Below the pieces are notes generated by a model. That model had not been told where the DNA came from. It worked only from the letters and a program-made list of their open reading frames with translations, and made no database searches. Shown piece by piece: positions 35,937 to 46,820 of a stretch of DNA of 64,000 nucleotides. Origin of the DNA: Plasmodium relictum (Eukaryota > Apicomplexa > Aconoidasida > Haemosporida > Plasmodiidae); the NCBI RefSeq assembly GCF_900005765.1, contig NC_041686.1, positions 1,178,001-1,242,000 of the forward strand, given 5' to 3'. Both the position numbers and the translations under genes were made by a program. Within the stretch, counting starts at the first letter, position 1. Every line of letters starts with the position of its first letter.

Positions 35937-35979
<43 letters not shown>
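35937..35979. repeat. (TA)n microsatellite
   Basis: This is an uninterrupted TA repeat of about 43 bases, inside the proposed first intron of RPABC2. Confidence 0.9.
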
Positions 35980-35982
<3 letters not shown>

Positions 35983-36073
35983 TGTGGAATATAATTTTTT
36001 TTTATATTTATTATGATAAAAATGTGTTCATTTATTTTTAATATATATATTTAATTTTTTTATATTTTTTTAG

Positions 36074-36528
36074 TGGATGGTTTTAATGATGTTTATATGA
36101 ATGATGATGATGAATACATAGGAGATGAATTTGGTCAGGGTATTGATAGTGACGATGGTGATAATTACGACAATGACATAGACATAATAACTGATAACCA
36201 AATAAAAAAAGATAAGTCTGATTATGAAAATTCTGAAGGAAATGATGATAGCATTAGAATAACAAGTCCATACTTAACTAAATATGAAAAAGCAAGAATT
36301 ATTGGAACAAGAGCTTTACAAATAAGTTTAAATGCTCCTTTAACTATACCAATTGAAACACAAAATGATTCAAATAATAAAAGTGAATATGATAACTATT
36401 TAAATAATGATCCATTAGTTATAGCAGAAAAAGAATTATACAATAAGTCTATTCCTTTTATATTAAGGAGATATTTGCCTAATGGTAGTTATGAAGATTG
36501 GAAATTAGATGAGCTTATAATTGATTAA
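36074..36528 (+). CDS. RPB6: RNA polymerase I/II/III shared subunit RPABC2 (RPB6)
   Basis: RPABC2 is the omega-like subunit common to the three nuclear RNA polymerases and helps assemble the clamp. An acidic N-terminus is followed by the conserved core [20 protein letters not shown], then NAPLTIPIE, an Asn-rich insert, [20 protein letters not shown] and the C-terminus [20 protein letters not shown]. The start is unusual. The frame is open upstream only to a stop at 36052, and 36071-36073 is a TAG after a pyrimidine-rich tract. An intron ending at 36073 would leave TG as codon positions 2-3. The best donor, A|GTAAGT at 35857, supplies A, so the start codon itself would be split (A at 35856, TG at 36074), giving [12 protein letters not shown]. 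Alternatives are ATGT at 36022-36025 with a 48-base intron, or an unspliced start at the ATG at 36097. Confidence 0.9.
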
Positions 36529-37664
36529 TTTTTTTTTTTATCGTCATTGTTATATATTTTAATATTTTTAATATATATTTTACATTTCTTTCATTTCTTA
36601 TTTTTTTTTAAAATTTTATATATATGTACGATTTCTTACCTTAATTATTTTAAATATATATTTGTACCTTTTTATTTTTAATATTTTTCATTTGTATTTT
36701 TTTTTTTTTAATAAAATACATATATATAAGTATATAAAATGGTATTTTCATAAATTTCCTATTTTTTAAAATTAATTTTTTTTTAGTTATTTTAAATAAA
36801 ATTATATAAAAAAAAAATATATATATATAGTAAGTATATAATATTAAGAACCATTTAGTTACTTAAGATTATTGCATAAGTATATATATATATATATATA
36901 TTAGATCACTTAAAAATTAATAATGAAAAAGAGGTAAAATAAGAATACAATAAAAAAAATAATAAAATATTATTTGATATTTATGAAATAGTAGAATCAT
37001 ATAAAGTATAAAGTAAATTAAAAACATTTCAAAAGTTTCTATTTATACATATATTAAAAACAAAAATAATTCATAAAAAAATTTTAAATCTTAAAATATA
37101 TATTAAAAAAAAAAATACAAAATTTGAAAACAAAAAAAAAAAAAAGAATTATTAAAAATTTCAGTTACTATCACTAATATTCATATACTTTTCATAAAAT
37201 GTTAAGCTATTTATCTTCCAATATTGAAAGGAGTTGTACTAAAAAAATAAAAAATAAAATAAAATAATAGTGATTAAATAAAATTATAAAAGAAAATTTT
37301 TAATAGATCTAATTTATAAGCTATATATATATATGTACGATTATATAATATTATCTCATGTATATGTTTAATCAAAATTATTTAACAACTTTAGATGATA
37401 ATTTATTATTATAGTTGTGGATTGCATAAATGAATATATGTATAAATTTATTAATATATTTACTATATATATATACATATATATATTAAGTACGAACTTT
37501 ATTTTTATATCACACTGAAAAAGTATATACTTCTGACAATAGACAAGTTTAAAAGAAAAAAAAATAAAGATAATACATATGCATAAACACAACGTAAAAA
37601 AGTATTATAAAATTTTGTTTAATTAATATATAAAGTATTAACACATACTTAACAGATTATAAAA

Positions 37665-37704
<40 letters not shown>

Positions 37705-37747
37705 GGAAATATAATTGTAGTTTTTAATAAAAAAAAAATAAAAAAAT

Positions 37748-37778
<31 letters not shown>

Positions 37779-38140
37779 TTTTAAAAGTTGAATATAGTTT
37801 GTAAATTTTATATAACGATTTCAAAAATAGAAGGGATCAAATTATATGATGTGAAAAAAAAAAAACAAATAAAATAACATACATATATAATATATATATG
37901 TAATATATATAATATATATTATATGAAACATAAAAAAATGGCAAATAATAAAAGAAAAAAATAAATAAAATAACAAATATTTACTAAAACATTAAAGTAT
38001 ATAAGAAAAATATCATGAGAAAGAATAATAATATGTATACATATAAATATTTATATATGTAAATTTAATACAAAAAAAAAATAAAATAAAATAAAATAAA
38101 AATTTATAATGATTACAAAATTAATATAGTAAAATAAATA
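36529..38140. other. Convergent gap, RPABC2 3' / HADO 3'
   Basis: This holds the 3' UTRs of convergent genes, with (TA)n at about 37669-37700 and ATTT repeats at 37750-37780. It also holds a possible small minus-strand gene at 37161-37584, listed separately. Otherwise nothing is seen. Confidence 0.5.
37161..37584 (-). CDS. Possible three-exon micro-gene (hypothetical)
   Basis: The best-supported part is a terminal exon at 37238-37161. A T-rich tract and TTTTTAG lead into an open frame YNSFQYWKINSLTF, then YEKYMNISDSN and a stop, with G+C content like the real exons nearby. Upstream, 37462-37390 (TAG acceptor; frame including FIHIFIYAIHNYNNKLSSK; donor GTTGTT) and 37584-37577 (ATG CAT AT, donor GTATTA) join with matching phases to give a 52-residue protein, probably with a short hydrophobic stretch. 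I do not recognise it. The terminal exon is plausible. The two upstream exons are a proposal, since other donors exist. The convergent neighbours leave room for a separate transcript, but it could also be part of HADO 3' UTR. Confidence 0.3.
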
Positions 38141-40995
38141 TTATTGTTTATAATTTTTTTTCTTTTTTACTTGATCATCATCCTCTCTCTTTTTATCATT
38201 TTTAATACATGGAAACATGTGCTCCGTTATTTCACTCATAGTTTCATAACTAAAAAAAAAAAAAAAAAATGATTATTTCCGTTTTTCTGTGAAACATATA
38301 TATGTAAATTTTTTTCATTTTACGTTTTAGCATATGTAGAATTGACATGATGAACAATTCCTCTATTATCTATTATAAAAACTTTAGCTTCTGGAACACC
38401 AACAGAAATATATGCTCTATGATCCTTTAAACAAAAAATAATAATAAAATAAAATGTAAATAAATATTTCTTTAGTATAAATTATGAAGCTTTTGTAATT
38501 ATATATGTATTTTTTTATTCCTTACACTTTCTGTATTTCCAAAAGCTGCATAAAAAGGATTATGATTTAGAGGAAATAAATTTCGTATATCCCTTAGTGC
38601 AGCAATTTTAAAAATATATGGTTTTTTATCTATAACTTCTCTTTTAAATGATGGAAAGAGTCTATCTGGGCTTAGTATTAATGGGCCATCTGGCAATTTA
38701 TTATTATCATTTTTTTTTAAACGAAATAAATACTCTCTAGTCGAATCCGCTTGACCAATAGCTCTTGCAGTTAAGTAAAGAATATGATATCCATTATTAT
38801 TTATTTTGTTAAATAATTGTGAAACACCTACATGAGACCAGTCTTTGCCTACTATAGGCATTAAATGGCCTAATACTGTTGACCTAGTTATTGTTCCATC
38901 TACATCTGATATAACAATTTTTGCATTTTTTTTCCATAAATATATAGTGCCATTTATGCTTTTTGTACCTTGTAAAGATGAGGTAACTAGAAAGGTAATA
39001 GTATTAGCTCCTTCTTTTAAATTTAATGACTGTAATTGTTCAGAAGTTGGCCTTAATGACTTTCGATATCTTACTTTTAATTTCTCTTCACTATTTTTTA
39101 TATCCTTTTTATTCATTTCGTTTTCTTTGTATGATGAATGATGAACATTTTTTTTCATTTTTTTGTTCCTCTTATCTAATAATTCATTGTGATAGTTTTT
39201 GCTTTTTTTTTCTTCTTTTTCTTTATTTTCATTTATAATTCCATCCTCTTTTACATCTTTATTTAAAATTTTTGCACTTAAGCCATTATCATATTCTGCA
39301 TTAGATACACCAAACCAATTTCTCCAACTTTTATCTTTTATTTCCATTAAGCTTAAGGAAGAATTCAATAACTTCTCTACTGCTAAAATGGATAAGGGTT
39401 GATTAAACACAACCCATGATGCCAATAAAGGTAATGCAACTCTAGATGGATAATAAGGATCCTTTTTATCAAATCGAAAAACAAGAGATGGGTGATACCA
39501 TAAATTAGAATTTTTATCTATTTGCTCATATGTAACTATATTTGCTTCAAATATATTTTTATTATGTATTTCTATATTATAATCATTCTGTTCATTATCT
39601 GCATTTTGATTAATTAATAAATGACCACACAGACTGCATTCTATTCTATTTTGTATGTCATCATCAAGGCTATATTCCTGTTCTTTTGAGTAACTATTAT
39701 TATTATTTTCTTCAATATATTCCTCTTCTTCGTTATAATAATCCTCTACTGATATATTTGATTTGTTACACACTTTTTCTTTGTCTTTTATTTTTTTTAA
39801 ATCTAATTTTAAACTTTCTTTATCCATATCATAATTTTTTTCTGTACTATTATCTATATGTTTTTTTTGGTAAATAATACTACTTTCTTTTTTTTGTTTA
39901 TTACCGCATTCATTTATTTTTCCTTTTTCAGCTTTATTTAAATATTTTTCATTTCTTCTTACAGAATCAGTTGTTTTACACTCCTTTTTTATATGTTCAT
40001 TATTTTTATTATAAATTTCTTTGTTACTTTTGTTCTTATTCTCTTTTTTATAATGTTCTAATATATCACCTTTAGATTTTTTCATATCTTTACTTTTATT
40101 ATTTAAATTACTATTTCTTATTTCTTTATCTCTTTTTATATTTTTCTTTAAATTAATTTCATTCAAATTTCTTTCATTTATGTGATTTTTTTTTTCTTTG
40201 CAAAAAGCATGTTCATTAACAGATTCACTTTTTTTATATAATTTTTTTATTTTTTCTTTTTTCTTATTTTTATTATTTGAAGAAATAACAGTGCAATTAT
40301 CGGAAATATAATCATGTGTTTTCAAATGAGGTAATCTTCCCCATGACCAAGACCATTCCGAATTTATGTTTTGATCTTCTTCTATTTTTTTTTTTTCATC
40401 ATCTAGTTCTTCGTCTTCTATTTCTACTTTTTTTTTATGTTCTTCTTCTATTTTGTTATTTTCACTTTTATTTTTTTTTTCTTTATTATTTCTTTTAGTT
40501 TTATTTCTTTCTATTTTATAATTTTTTTCACTTAATTTTTTCATTTCTGTTGTATTGAGAAATATTTCATCGCAATCATCATCTGTTTTATTGCTATCTA
40601 TAGAATCATTAATACTACAACTATCAATATTCTGATCATAAGTTTGGTCATTATGTACATTGCGAGGAGAAGATAATGGAGATGTTTCTAGTTCTTCTTC
40701 TACATCTTCATAAGTTTTTTCAACAAAATAAGCTTCACCAGCGCTACCTAATTTCATATGTAAATTAGTACTCTTTCCATTAACTAAAATACTAACAATT
40801 TTTTCTTTTGATCTTAATAATTTTGTTTTTCCAAATCGTACATGAAATGGAGTCGATTTATAGATAACCTCTATTTTATCATTTTTTAAATTATTTGTAA
40901 TTTCTGATTCAATACAAATAATATCTATACATCCACTTAGGGTAGCCTGGTTGAAGTCAAGTGCATTTGAAACACTGCTAACTATTTTTCCCCAC
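38141..40995 (-). CDS. HADO: HADO: lipin-type Mg-dependent phosphatidate phosphatase
   Basis: This is a lipin/Pah1 homologue that dephosphorylates phosphatidate to diacylglycerol for membrane and neutral lipid synthesis. Exons in transcription order are an unresolved first exon, then 40995-38526, 38424-38324 and 38249-38141, with phases agreeing. The N-LIP domain begins WGKIVSSVSNALDFNQATLS and includes VIYKSTPFHVRFGK. A long Lys/Glu/Asn-rich middle follows. The LNS2 catalytic domain carries SDVDGTITRS (DxDGT, Asp698/Asp700 if Met precedes Trp), HILYLTARAIGQADSTREYL and SFKREVIDKKPYIFKIA, continuing across the two small exons as DHRAYISVGVPEAKVFIIDN. The 40995 end is an acceptor (TTTTTTTAG|G TGG), so the start lies upstream. 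One candidate is AT|GTAATA at 41385-41384, which would again split the start codon. The ATG at 40757 is internal. The HADO name rests on gene order and family. Confidence 0.87.
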
Positions 40996-41969
40996 CTAAA
41001 AAAATAACAAATAACATAAAAAAAAAAAAATTAATAATAATAATAAAATAATATTACTTATACGTATACTGAATAAAATGCAATATATATTTATATAAAA
41101 AAATTAAAATTATAAATAATAAATCATTATGAAAATTACATAATACAGTGGAAATTAAAAATATTAATACAATATAGTAGGTATATATAATTATGTTAAG
41201 AAAAAATTAACATATTTTAATTTTTTAATAAGATATAGAAAAATATTATTCAAAAATAAAACATATATATCATATTTAAATATATCCTTTTAATTATTTT
41301 ATATATTCTATCAATCTATTTATTTATTTTTAAATATATATCATTTAAAAAATTTATTTCGTGTATAATCATAAATATATTACATTGTTTCCTCTGTTGT
41401 AAATTATGCATAAAATTTTGACATATGAAAAGGAATAAGTAAATTGAAAACATAACAATAATATATATATATATATTTTCCTGTTCACTTTATCTGTTTG
41501 TCTCTTTTATCTTTTTTTTTTTAATTATTTATTTAAACTATAGCTAAGGTATATCAAAACATTTCCATTTTTAAACAATATAGATAATTGAATTAAAAAA
41601 AATAAAAAATAAGAGAAAGGCAAAAAAAAAAAAAAAAAAGGTAAATGAAAGAAAATATTAAGAAATGATAGATAAAAAAAAAAAAAGATTTAATCAATTA
41701 CTCTTAAGAATTAAAAAAAAAAAAAAAAATTAATATAAAATAAGGATAAAAAATTTTCAATAAATTATATAAAAGTTTTTTTTATCCATTTTGAAATAAG
41801 GATATAAAGCACTATAAGAAATTAATATATAAAAAAAAATAAAAAGTAAAAAAAAATTTGAAAGTCTACAAAATCGTTTGGTATTTATAAATATAAAAAA
41901 ACTATATGAAATTAATATTTTGTTCAACTTTTAGTGTGTGCATGAGAAAAAAAAAATTTATATATTAGT

Positions 41970-42020
<51 letters not shown>

Positions 42021-43208
42021 AATTACTGTTATTTAATTTTTTTACTTTTTTATTTGTTTCTTTTTATTTTTATATTTTTTTTTTTTTTAAGATAATACTT
42101 AGTGAAATAGTATTCACATGAAAATTTAATGTCCTATTATTATATTATCTACCTTATTTTTTTAAGTATTAATTATTTATAAAAGAAGAAAAAAATGAAA
42201 TAGTTATTTCCTTTTTGTTTCACTTTTTCAATTATTATAATTTTTGTATTTTTTTTTTTAAAAAAAAAGAAATTAAAATTTTTAAGAGATTAAAACAATA
42301 TATATTTCAGATATTTTGCTTGGCAGCATTCAAGTTTTTTAAGCCTAACAAAAATTATATATTTTTTATGGTTTTTTTATTTACTCTTCTTTATGTTTTA
42401 ATAATCATTGAGATTTTACTTATTTTTTTAAAAAATTTTTCAATTTCCTTTTTTTTTTGTTGTAATAGTTTAGGATTCTGAATTCTTTTATTTTCTATAG
42501 AATATATTTTAAAATGTAAATCTAATTTTTTTTTTCTGAATATTTCATAAGAAATTATATTTAAAAAAAAAAAAAAAATAAATATCTTTTTATTTATAAT
42601 AAAAAGATATATATTTTTTTTGTCTGAATCTTTAAGAGTACATATTTGTTATATATATTTTTTTTTTCTATTGATAATTCAATTAACACTTTGTATCATA
42701 AACACATCTTCAATTTTTCTAATATGTTAGAGAGGTGATATAAAATTCTTACCTAAGTACAAGAAGATAATGCAAATTATATAAGATTTATAAAATATAA
42801 GAAAAAAAATTTATGATTACTATGAATTTTATATGTAATCCGTGATTATGTTTCTTTCTTTACATTTTTTTAAACTCAAGTTTAAGATTAAAAAACTGAT
42901 TTATTTTGCAAAATTATTAAAAAAAGTTTAAAACGAAATAAGATTTTCTTGTGGGACTTTGAGAAAAATTAAAGGAACTTTAAATGTAAGCAGTTGTAGC
43001 AATCTTTAAAAATGTATATTTTTATAGAAATAAAAGAAAACTAATGAAATAAATATTTAAAATTATACATTGTTAAAATTTTTTTTTCTTTGAATATTAC
43101 ATTTCAACAAGAGTTTTATGATAAAAAAAAAAGTGGAAATAACTATATATATTGAAATATTTTTTTTTTTTTTTTTTTTGTAAATTGAAGTAAATATATA
43201 TTTATAAA
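40996..43208. promoter_or_regulatory. Divergent region HADO / NOL9 with HADO 5' exon and unexplained patches
   Basis: This 2.2 kb lies upstream of both HADO and the NOL9-like gene. It should contain the first HADO coding exon and both promoters. Sites noted are TAGCTA at 41541-41546, (TA)n at about 41969-42008, and a hydrophobic frame after a CAG acceptor-like site at about 42310-42481. A G+C-richer stretch at 42660-43010 has short coding-like frames on both strands and a good donor-like GTAAGC near 42986. I could not assemble a convincing gene from these. Confidence 0.5.
41541..41546. promoter_or_regulatory. TAGCTA motif upstream of HADO
   Basis: This six-base palindrome matches the published AP2-O (ookinete ApiAP2) recognition element. 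It lies about 550 bases upstream of the first resolved HADO exon, and HADO is named for ookinete expression. Presence is seen in the sequence; function is inference. Confidence 0.25.
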
Positions 43209-46200
43209 ATGTTTGATATTGTAAATGATAAAAATTGTGTTAATGATTTTGAATATAATTTAATTAAATCATATGATACTATTGAGAAAGTTAAAAACAA
43301 AGAAGATAATATTTATATTCACACAAAAACTTACAATGAACATTTTTTCAATGAAAAAGAAAAAAAAATTTTTAAAAAAAAAGTTTATTTGTTAGGTCTA
43401 AATTATAATGAATACATTTTTATACGAGGTAATTTTCGCTTTCGATTAATAAAAGGATTAATTAAATTTAATGGAGAAATCTTGAAACCTTCAAAGGAGT
43501 ATATAAATGTGCGTATACCCGTCTTTTATCCTTCGTTTAAATTAATAGCTTTAAATGTAAATAACATTAAATATGTAGATAAAAAATTTATATTTCATAA
43601 AAATGTCTCAATAAGTTATGATGATAAAGAAAGTTTCATTTGTAATGAAAATAAGTCGAGTAATATAAAAAATAAGGAATTGAACACAAATAATTTAGAG
43701 GAATTAGAAATGTATGATAATACAACTATATTAACTAAAAATAAAGACATAATTGGAAATAGTAATTTTAATATTTCAAGTGAAGGAAATGAATTCCTTT
43801 GTGAATATGCTGATACCATTATAAAAAATTATATATTCGGTTTAAACTTACTACCTGAAGAAAATATGAAAAAAAAAATGTTTTATGAATATTTAATGTT
43901 CTCAAATAAAGAGGATATTAATATGTTTTCAAGTTATTATATGACTAATAGCATAACTTCAAATATTCATTTTGCAAAATATCCGATAATTATTGCATTT
44001 CAAAGGAAAAAGGATTTTCTTTATTATTTATATAATAATGATGCTAGTAAAAAATTAAATATATCAAATTATAGACAAAATTATAATTTCTATATTAACA
44101 CATATCAATTTTCTTATGCATTAAAAGAATTTTTGTTATATATTCATAACAATAAAAAATATGAGTTAGGAAAAGTTATAGAAAGAGTAGAAGATATAAA
44201 TAACAGTTATATTAGTTATGATAATATAATAGATGACAATAATAATAATAATAATGATTATACAGAAAATTATTTAATGAAAAATGATTCAAGAAATGAT
44301 AAATACAAGGAAAATAAATGTAGTAATAATTTTACAAAAGAAGAATTATTTTCAAATAGATTTAGATTCCGGGAATATTTTAAAAAATATATATATAATG
44401 AAAATATTTCTGAAGATAATTACTGTCTTGAAGAAAAATGTTCTTATATGCCTAATATATTTAGTGTTATTATAATGGGGGATAAAAATAAAGGAAAAAG
44501 TTTTTTAGTTATAAATTTTATAAATAATTTGCTAAATTATTACAAAAGTGTTATATTATTAGATGTTGATATTGGTCAACCAATAATAGGTACATCTGGT
44601 TTTTTATCTATTTATAAAATTAAATATTCACTAAATAATTATAATTTTTTTGAAAAGAAAAATAAGTGCATTAAAAAAATATTTTATGGATGCTGTTCAA
44701 TTAATGAAAATATAAATTTTTATATTAAATGTTTGGAATATATATATAATTATTTATTCTCTGAATATTTAAAGAAGAAAAAAAAAAAAAAAAAATATAT
44801 ATGCAATTATCCATTAATTATTAATACCTTTGGATGGATAAAAAATATTGGGTTATTCTTGTTACACTTGAATATTTTTTTAAGTAAATGTGATTTTGTT
44901 ATTCAAATTGATTCTTTGAAAATAAATAAAAATTTGAAAGGAAAAATAAAAAATAAAGAATATTATTCATATATGTTTAATGATTTTCTGTTAATTAATC
45001 AGGATGAAAAAAATCGTGTAATTTTAAATTTGAACAATAAAAACATATCTATTATTTCGAAAAGATATTCTATATTTAATGCTATACGTAAGTACAATAA
45101 TTTAAATGAGAATAACTTTTTTTTCTTTAATTTTTCTATGTCTTTTCAAAGTGATGAAGAAAATAAAGAAATAAAGAAGGAATGTTCTTCAAATTATAAC
45201 ATGGGAAAATTTTCAAAATGTTGCGATAAAGCAAATTTAAATGAATTCAGAAACTCAGATAATATTAGAACATCAACAAATAATCTTAATTATAATAGTT
45301 ATAATAATAATTATTATAACAATAATCATATTGATTATGGATATAATAATTACAAAAGGTATAATAATAACTATAACAATGTTGATACCCCATGCAGTTT
45401 AAATAATTACATGTATAAAATGAAACATTTAAAATATAATGAAAATGTTTTATATTCTAGTTTTAATAGTACTGAAAGGTATACTAATAATAAATCTTTA
45501 ATTCAAAAGACAAATTATAGTGAAATAAACAGAACAAATTATGAGCGTGTAAATAATTATACTTTAGAAAATAATAAAAATTATTTGATTCAGGGGAATG
45601 AAAATGAAATGAAGGATTATGAAAAATATGAATATTTTAAAGAAATAATGAATTATTTTCTTGAAAAGAAATACATAAGAGTAATAAATTTTATAAGCTA
45701 TAAAAAAATTTTATCCTATGAAAGTATGAAAATAAATAATTCTAGGAGTAAAAATTTTTCTGTACTTCCTAAAAATTTAAGATCCTATAGATTTTTTAGT
45801 TATTTTTTTTATAAATTTAAAAAGATAATTTTTTATATTCATAGTTATTCATTATATGATAGATTAAATGATTTTTTTATTAAACATAAAAATTATGTGA
45901 GATATATTAATACCTATACTAATGAAGATTCTGTATTTGATAATAGAGTGATAAAAGGAAAGGATATCATAGATAATATGAAAGATATATATTTTAACGA
46001 AAATGAAAAAGAAGGGATAAATAATAAGGAAGATCTATCTAAGTGCAATAATATACATAAAGACAAAACGATAGACATTAGTAATATTAATTTAAATAAA
46101 AAAGATGTAACCGATAATGACTCAACACCAAATTATAATTTACAAATTAAAAAAATTCAGAAAGATGAAAATAATGAAGAAATAAAAAAAAGAAGGATAA

Positions 46201-46820
46201 ATCAGAACACAAATCAAATTCATAGAATCTCTTGTAATCTATCTTTATTTACATGTGCTATATTTTATTTAAAAAATATTAAATTAAGTAATATATTATT
46301 TAATGATGAGAATCCTGAATTTTTTAATGAAAATATATTTTTTGCATATAAATATTTCTTTAATAATATTATATGCTTATGTAATGATAGTTCAGAAGAA
46401 AAGGTAGACTTTTCAGGTATTAATGAAAATAATAAAATTACTTATTATATTGACTATTTAGAAATTGATAAAACCTTTGAAAATCTAAATTATAATATCG
46501 AAAAAATCAATTTAAAAAGAAATAATGTTCAGTTAGTTCCTATAAGTGAAAAATTTACACATATACTAACGGCCTATGTAAAAGCCATTGATAGTATGCA
46601 ACTTATTATATATTTACCATACTGGTTTGGTAAATTTCATTTACTAAATAATGTAAATACTTTTGTATCAGGGCACTCTGTAGTCCCATATAACATAAGT
46701 GATATGATAGATAATTATTCTTTTTATATGGATATAGTTAATTGCAAAAAATCAGAAACTATTAAATTATTAAAGAAAAATAAAACTTCTGAAAATATAA
46801 GTTTAAATTTATCAATATAA
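43209..46820 (+). CDS. NOL9/GRC3-type polynucleotide 5'-hydroxyl kinase
   Basis: This encodes 1203 residues in one exon. The family (Clp1, GRC3, NOL9) phosphorylates RNA 5' ends. GRC3/NOL9 acts in the nucleolus on ITS2 during large-subunit rRNA processing. Visible motifs are a P-loop GDKNKGKS at residues about 424-431, DVDIGQPIIGTSGF (Asp452/Asp454, the family's D-x-D-x-GQ) and NTFGWIKNIGL near 540, matching the family's NTxGW segment. The C-terminus retains TAYVKAIDSMQLIIYLPYW-like GRC3 C-domain strands. Asn/Tyr/Lys-rich insertions separate these blocks, and a coding run of A's near 44778-44795 encodes eight lysines. Clp1 is the alternative identity. The length, the degenerate N-terminal part and GW context favour NOL9/GRC3. 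The ATG at 43209 is the first after upstream stops. Confidence 0.75.
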   Translation: MFDIVNDKNCVNDFEYNLIKSYDTIEKVKNKEDNIYIHTKTYNEHFFNEKEKKIFKKKVYLLGLNYNEYIFIRGNFRFRLIKGLIKFNGEILKPSKEYINVRIPVFYPSFKLIALNVNNIKYVDKKFIFHKNVSISYDDKESFICNENKSSNIKNKELNTNNLEELEMYDNTTILTKNKDIIGNSNFNISSEGNEFLCEYADTIIKNYIFGLNLLPEENMKKKMFYEYLMFSNKEDINMFSSYYMTNSITSNIHFAKYPIIIAFQRKKDFLYYLYNNDASKKLNISNYRQNYNFYINTYQFSYALKEFLLYIHNNKKYELGKVIERVEDINNSYISYDNIIDDNNNNNNDYTENYLMKNDSRNDKYKENKCSNNFTKEELFSNRFRFREYFKKYIYNENISEDNYCLEEKCSYMPNIFSVIIMGDKNKGKSFLVINFINNLLNYYKSVILLDVDIGQPIIGTSGFLSIYKIKYSLNNYNFFEKKNKCIKKIFYGCCSINENINFYIKCLEYIYNYLFSEYLKKKKKKKKYICNYPLIINTFGWIKNIGLFLLHLNIFLSKCDFVIQIDSLKINKNLKGKIKNKEYYSYMFNDFLLINQDEKNRVILNLNNKNISIISKRYSIFNAIRKYNNLNENNFFFFNFSMSFQSDEENKEIKKECSSNYNMGKFSKCCDKANLNEFRNSDNIRTSTNNLNYNSYNNNYYNNNHIDYGYNNYKRYNNNYNNVDTPCSLNNYMYKMKHLKYNENVLYSSFNSTERYTNNKSLIQKTNYSEINRTNYERVNNYTLENNKNYLIQGNENEMKDYEKYEYFKEIMNYFLEKKYIRVINFISYKKILSYESMKINNSRSKNFSVLPKNLRSYRFFSYFFYKFKKIIFYIHSYSLYDRLNDFFIKHKNYVRYINTYTNEDSVFDNRVIKGKDIIDNMKDIYFNENEKEGINNKEDLSKCNNIHKDKTIDISNINLNKKDVTDNDSTPNYNLQIKKIQKDENNEEIKKRRINQNTNQIHRISCNLSLFTCAIFYLKNIKLSNILFNDENPEFFNENIFFAYKYFFNNIICLCNDSSEEKVDFSGINENNKITYYIDYLEIDKTFENLNYNIEKINLKRNNVQLVPISEKFTHILTAYVKAIDSMQLIIYLPYWFGKFHLLNNVNTFVSGHSVVPYNISDMIDNYSFYMDIVNCKKSETIKLLKKNKTSENISLNLSI

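Noticed and set aside
38845-40498. Several plus-strand frames of 60-98 codons
   Set aside because: They are antisense to HADO, where Lys/Glu/Asn-rich coding yields T-rich open frames.
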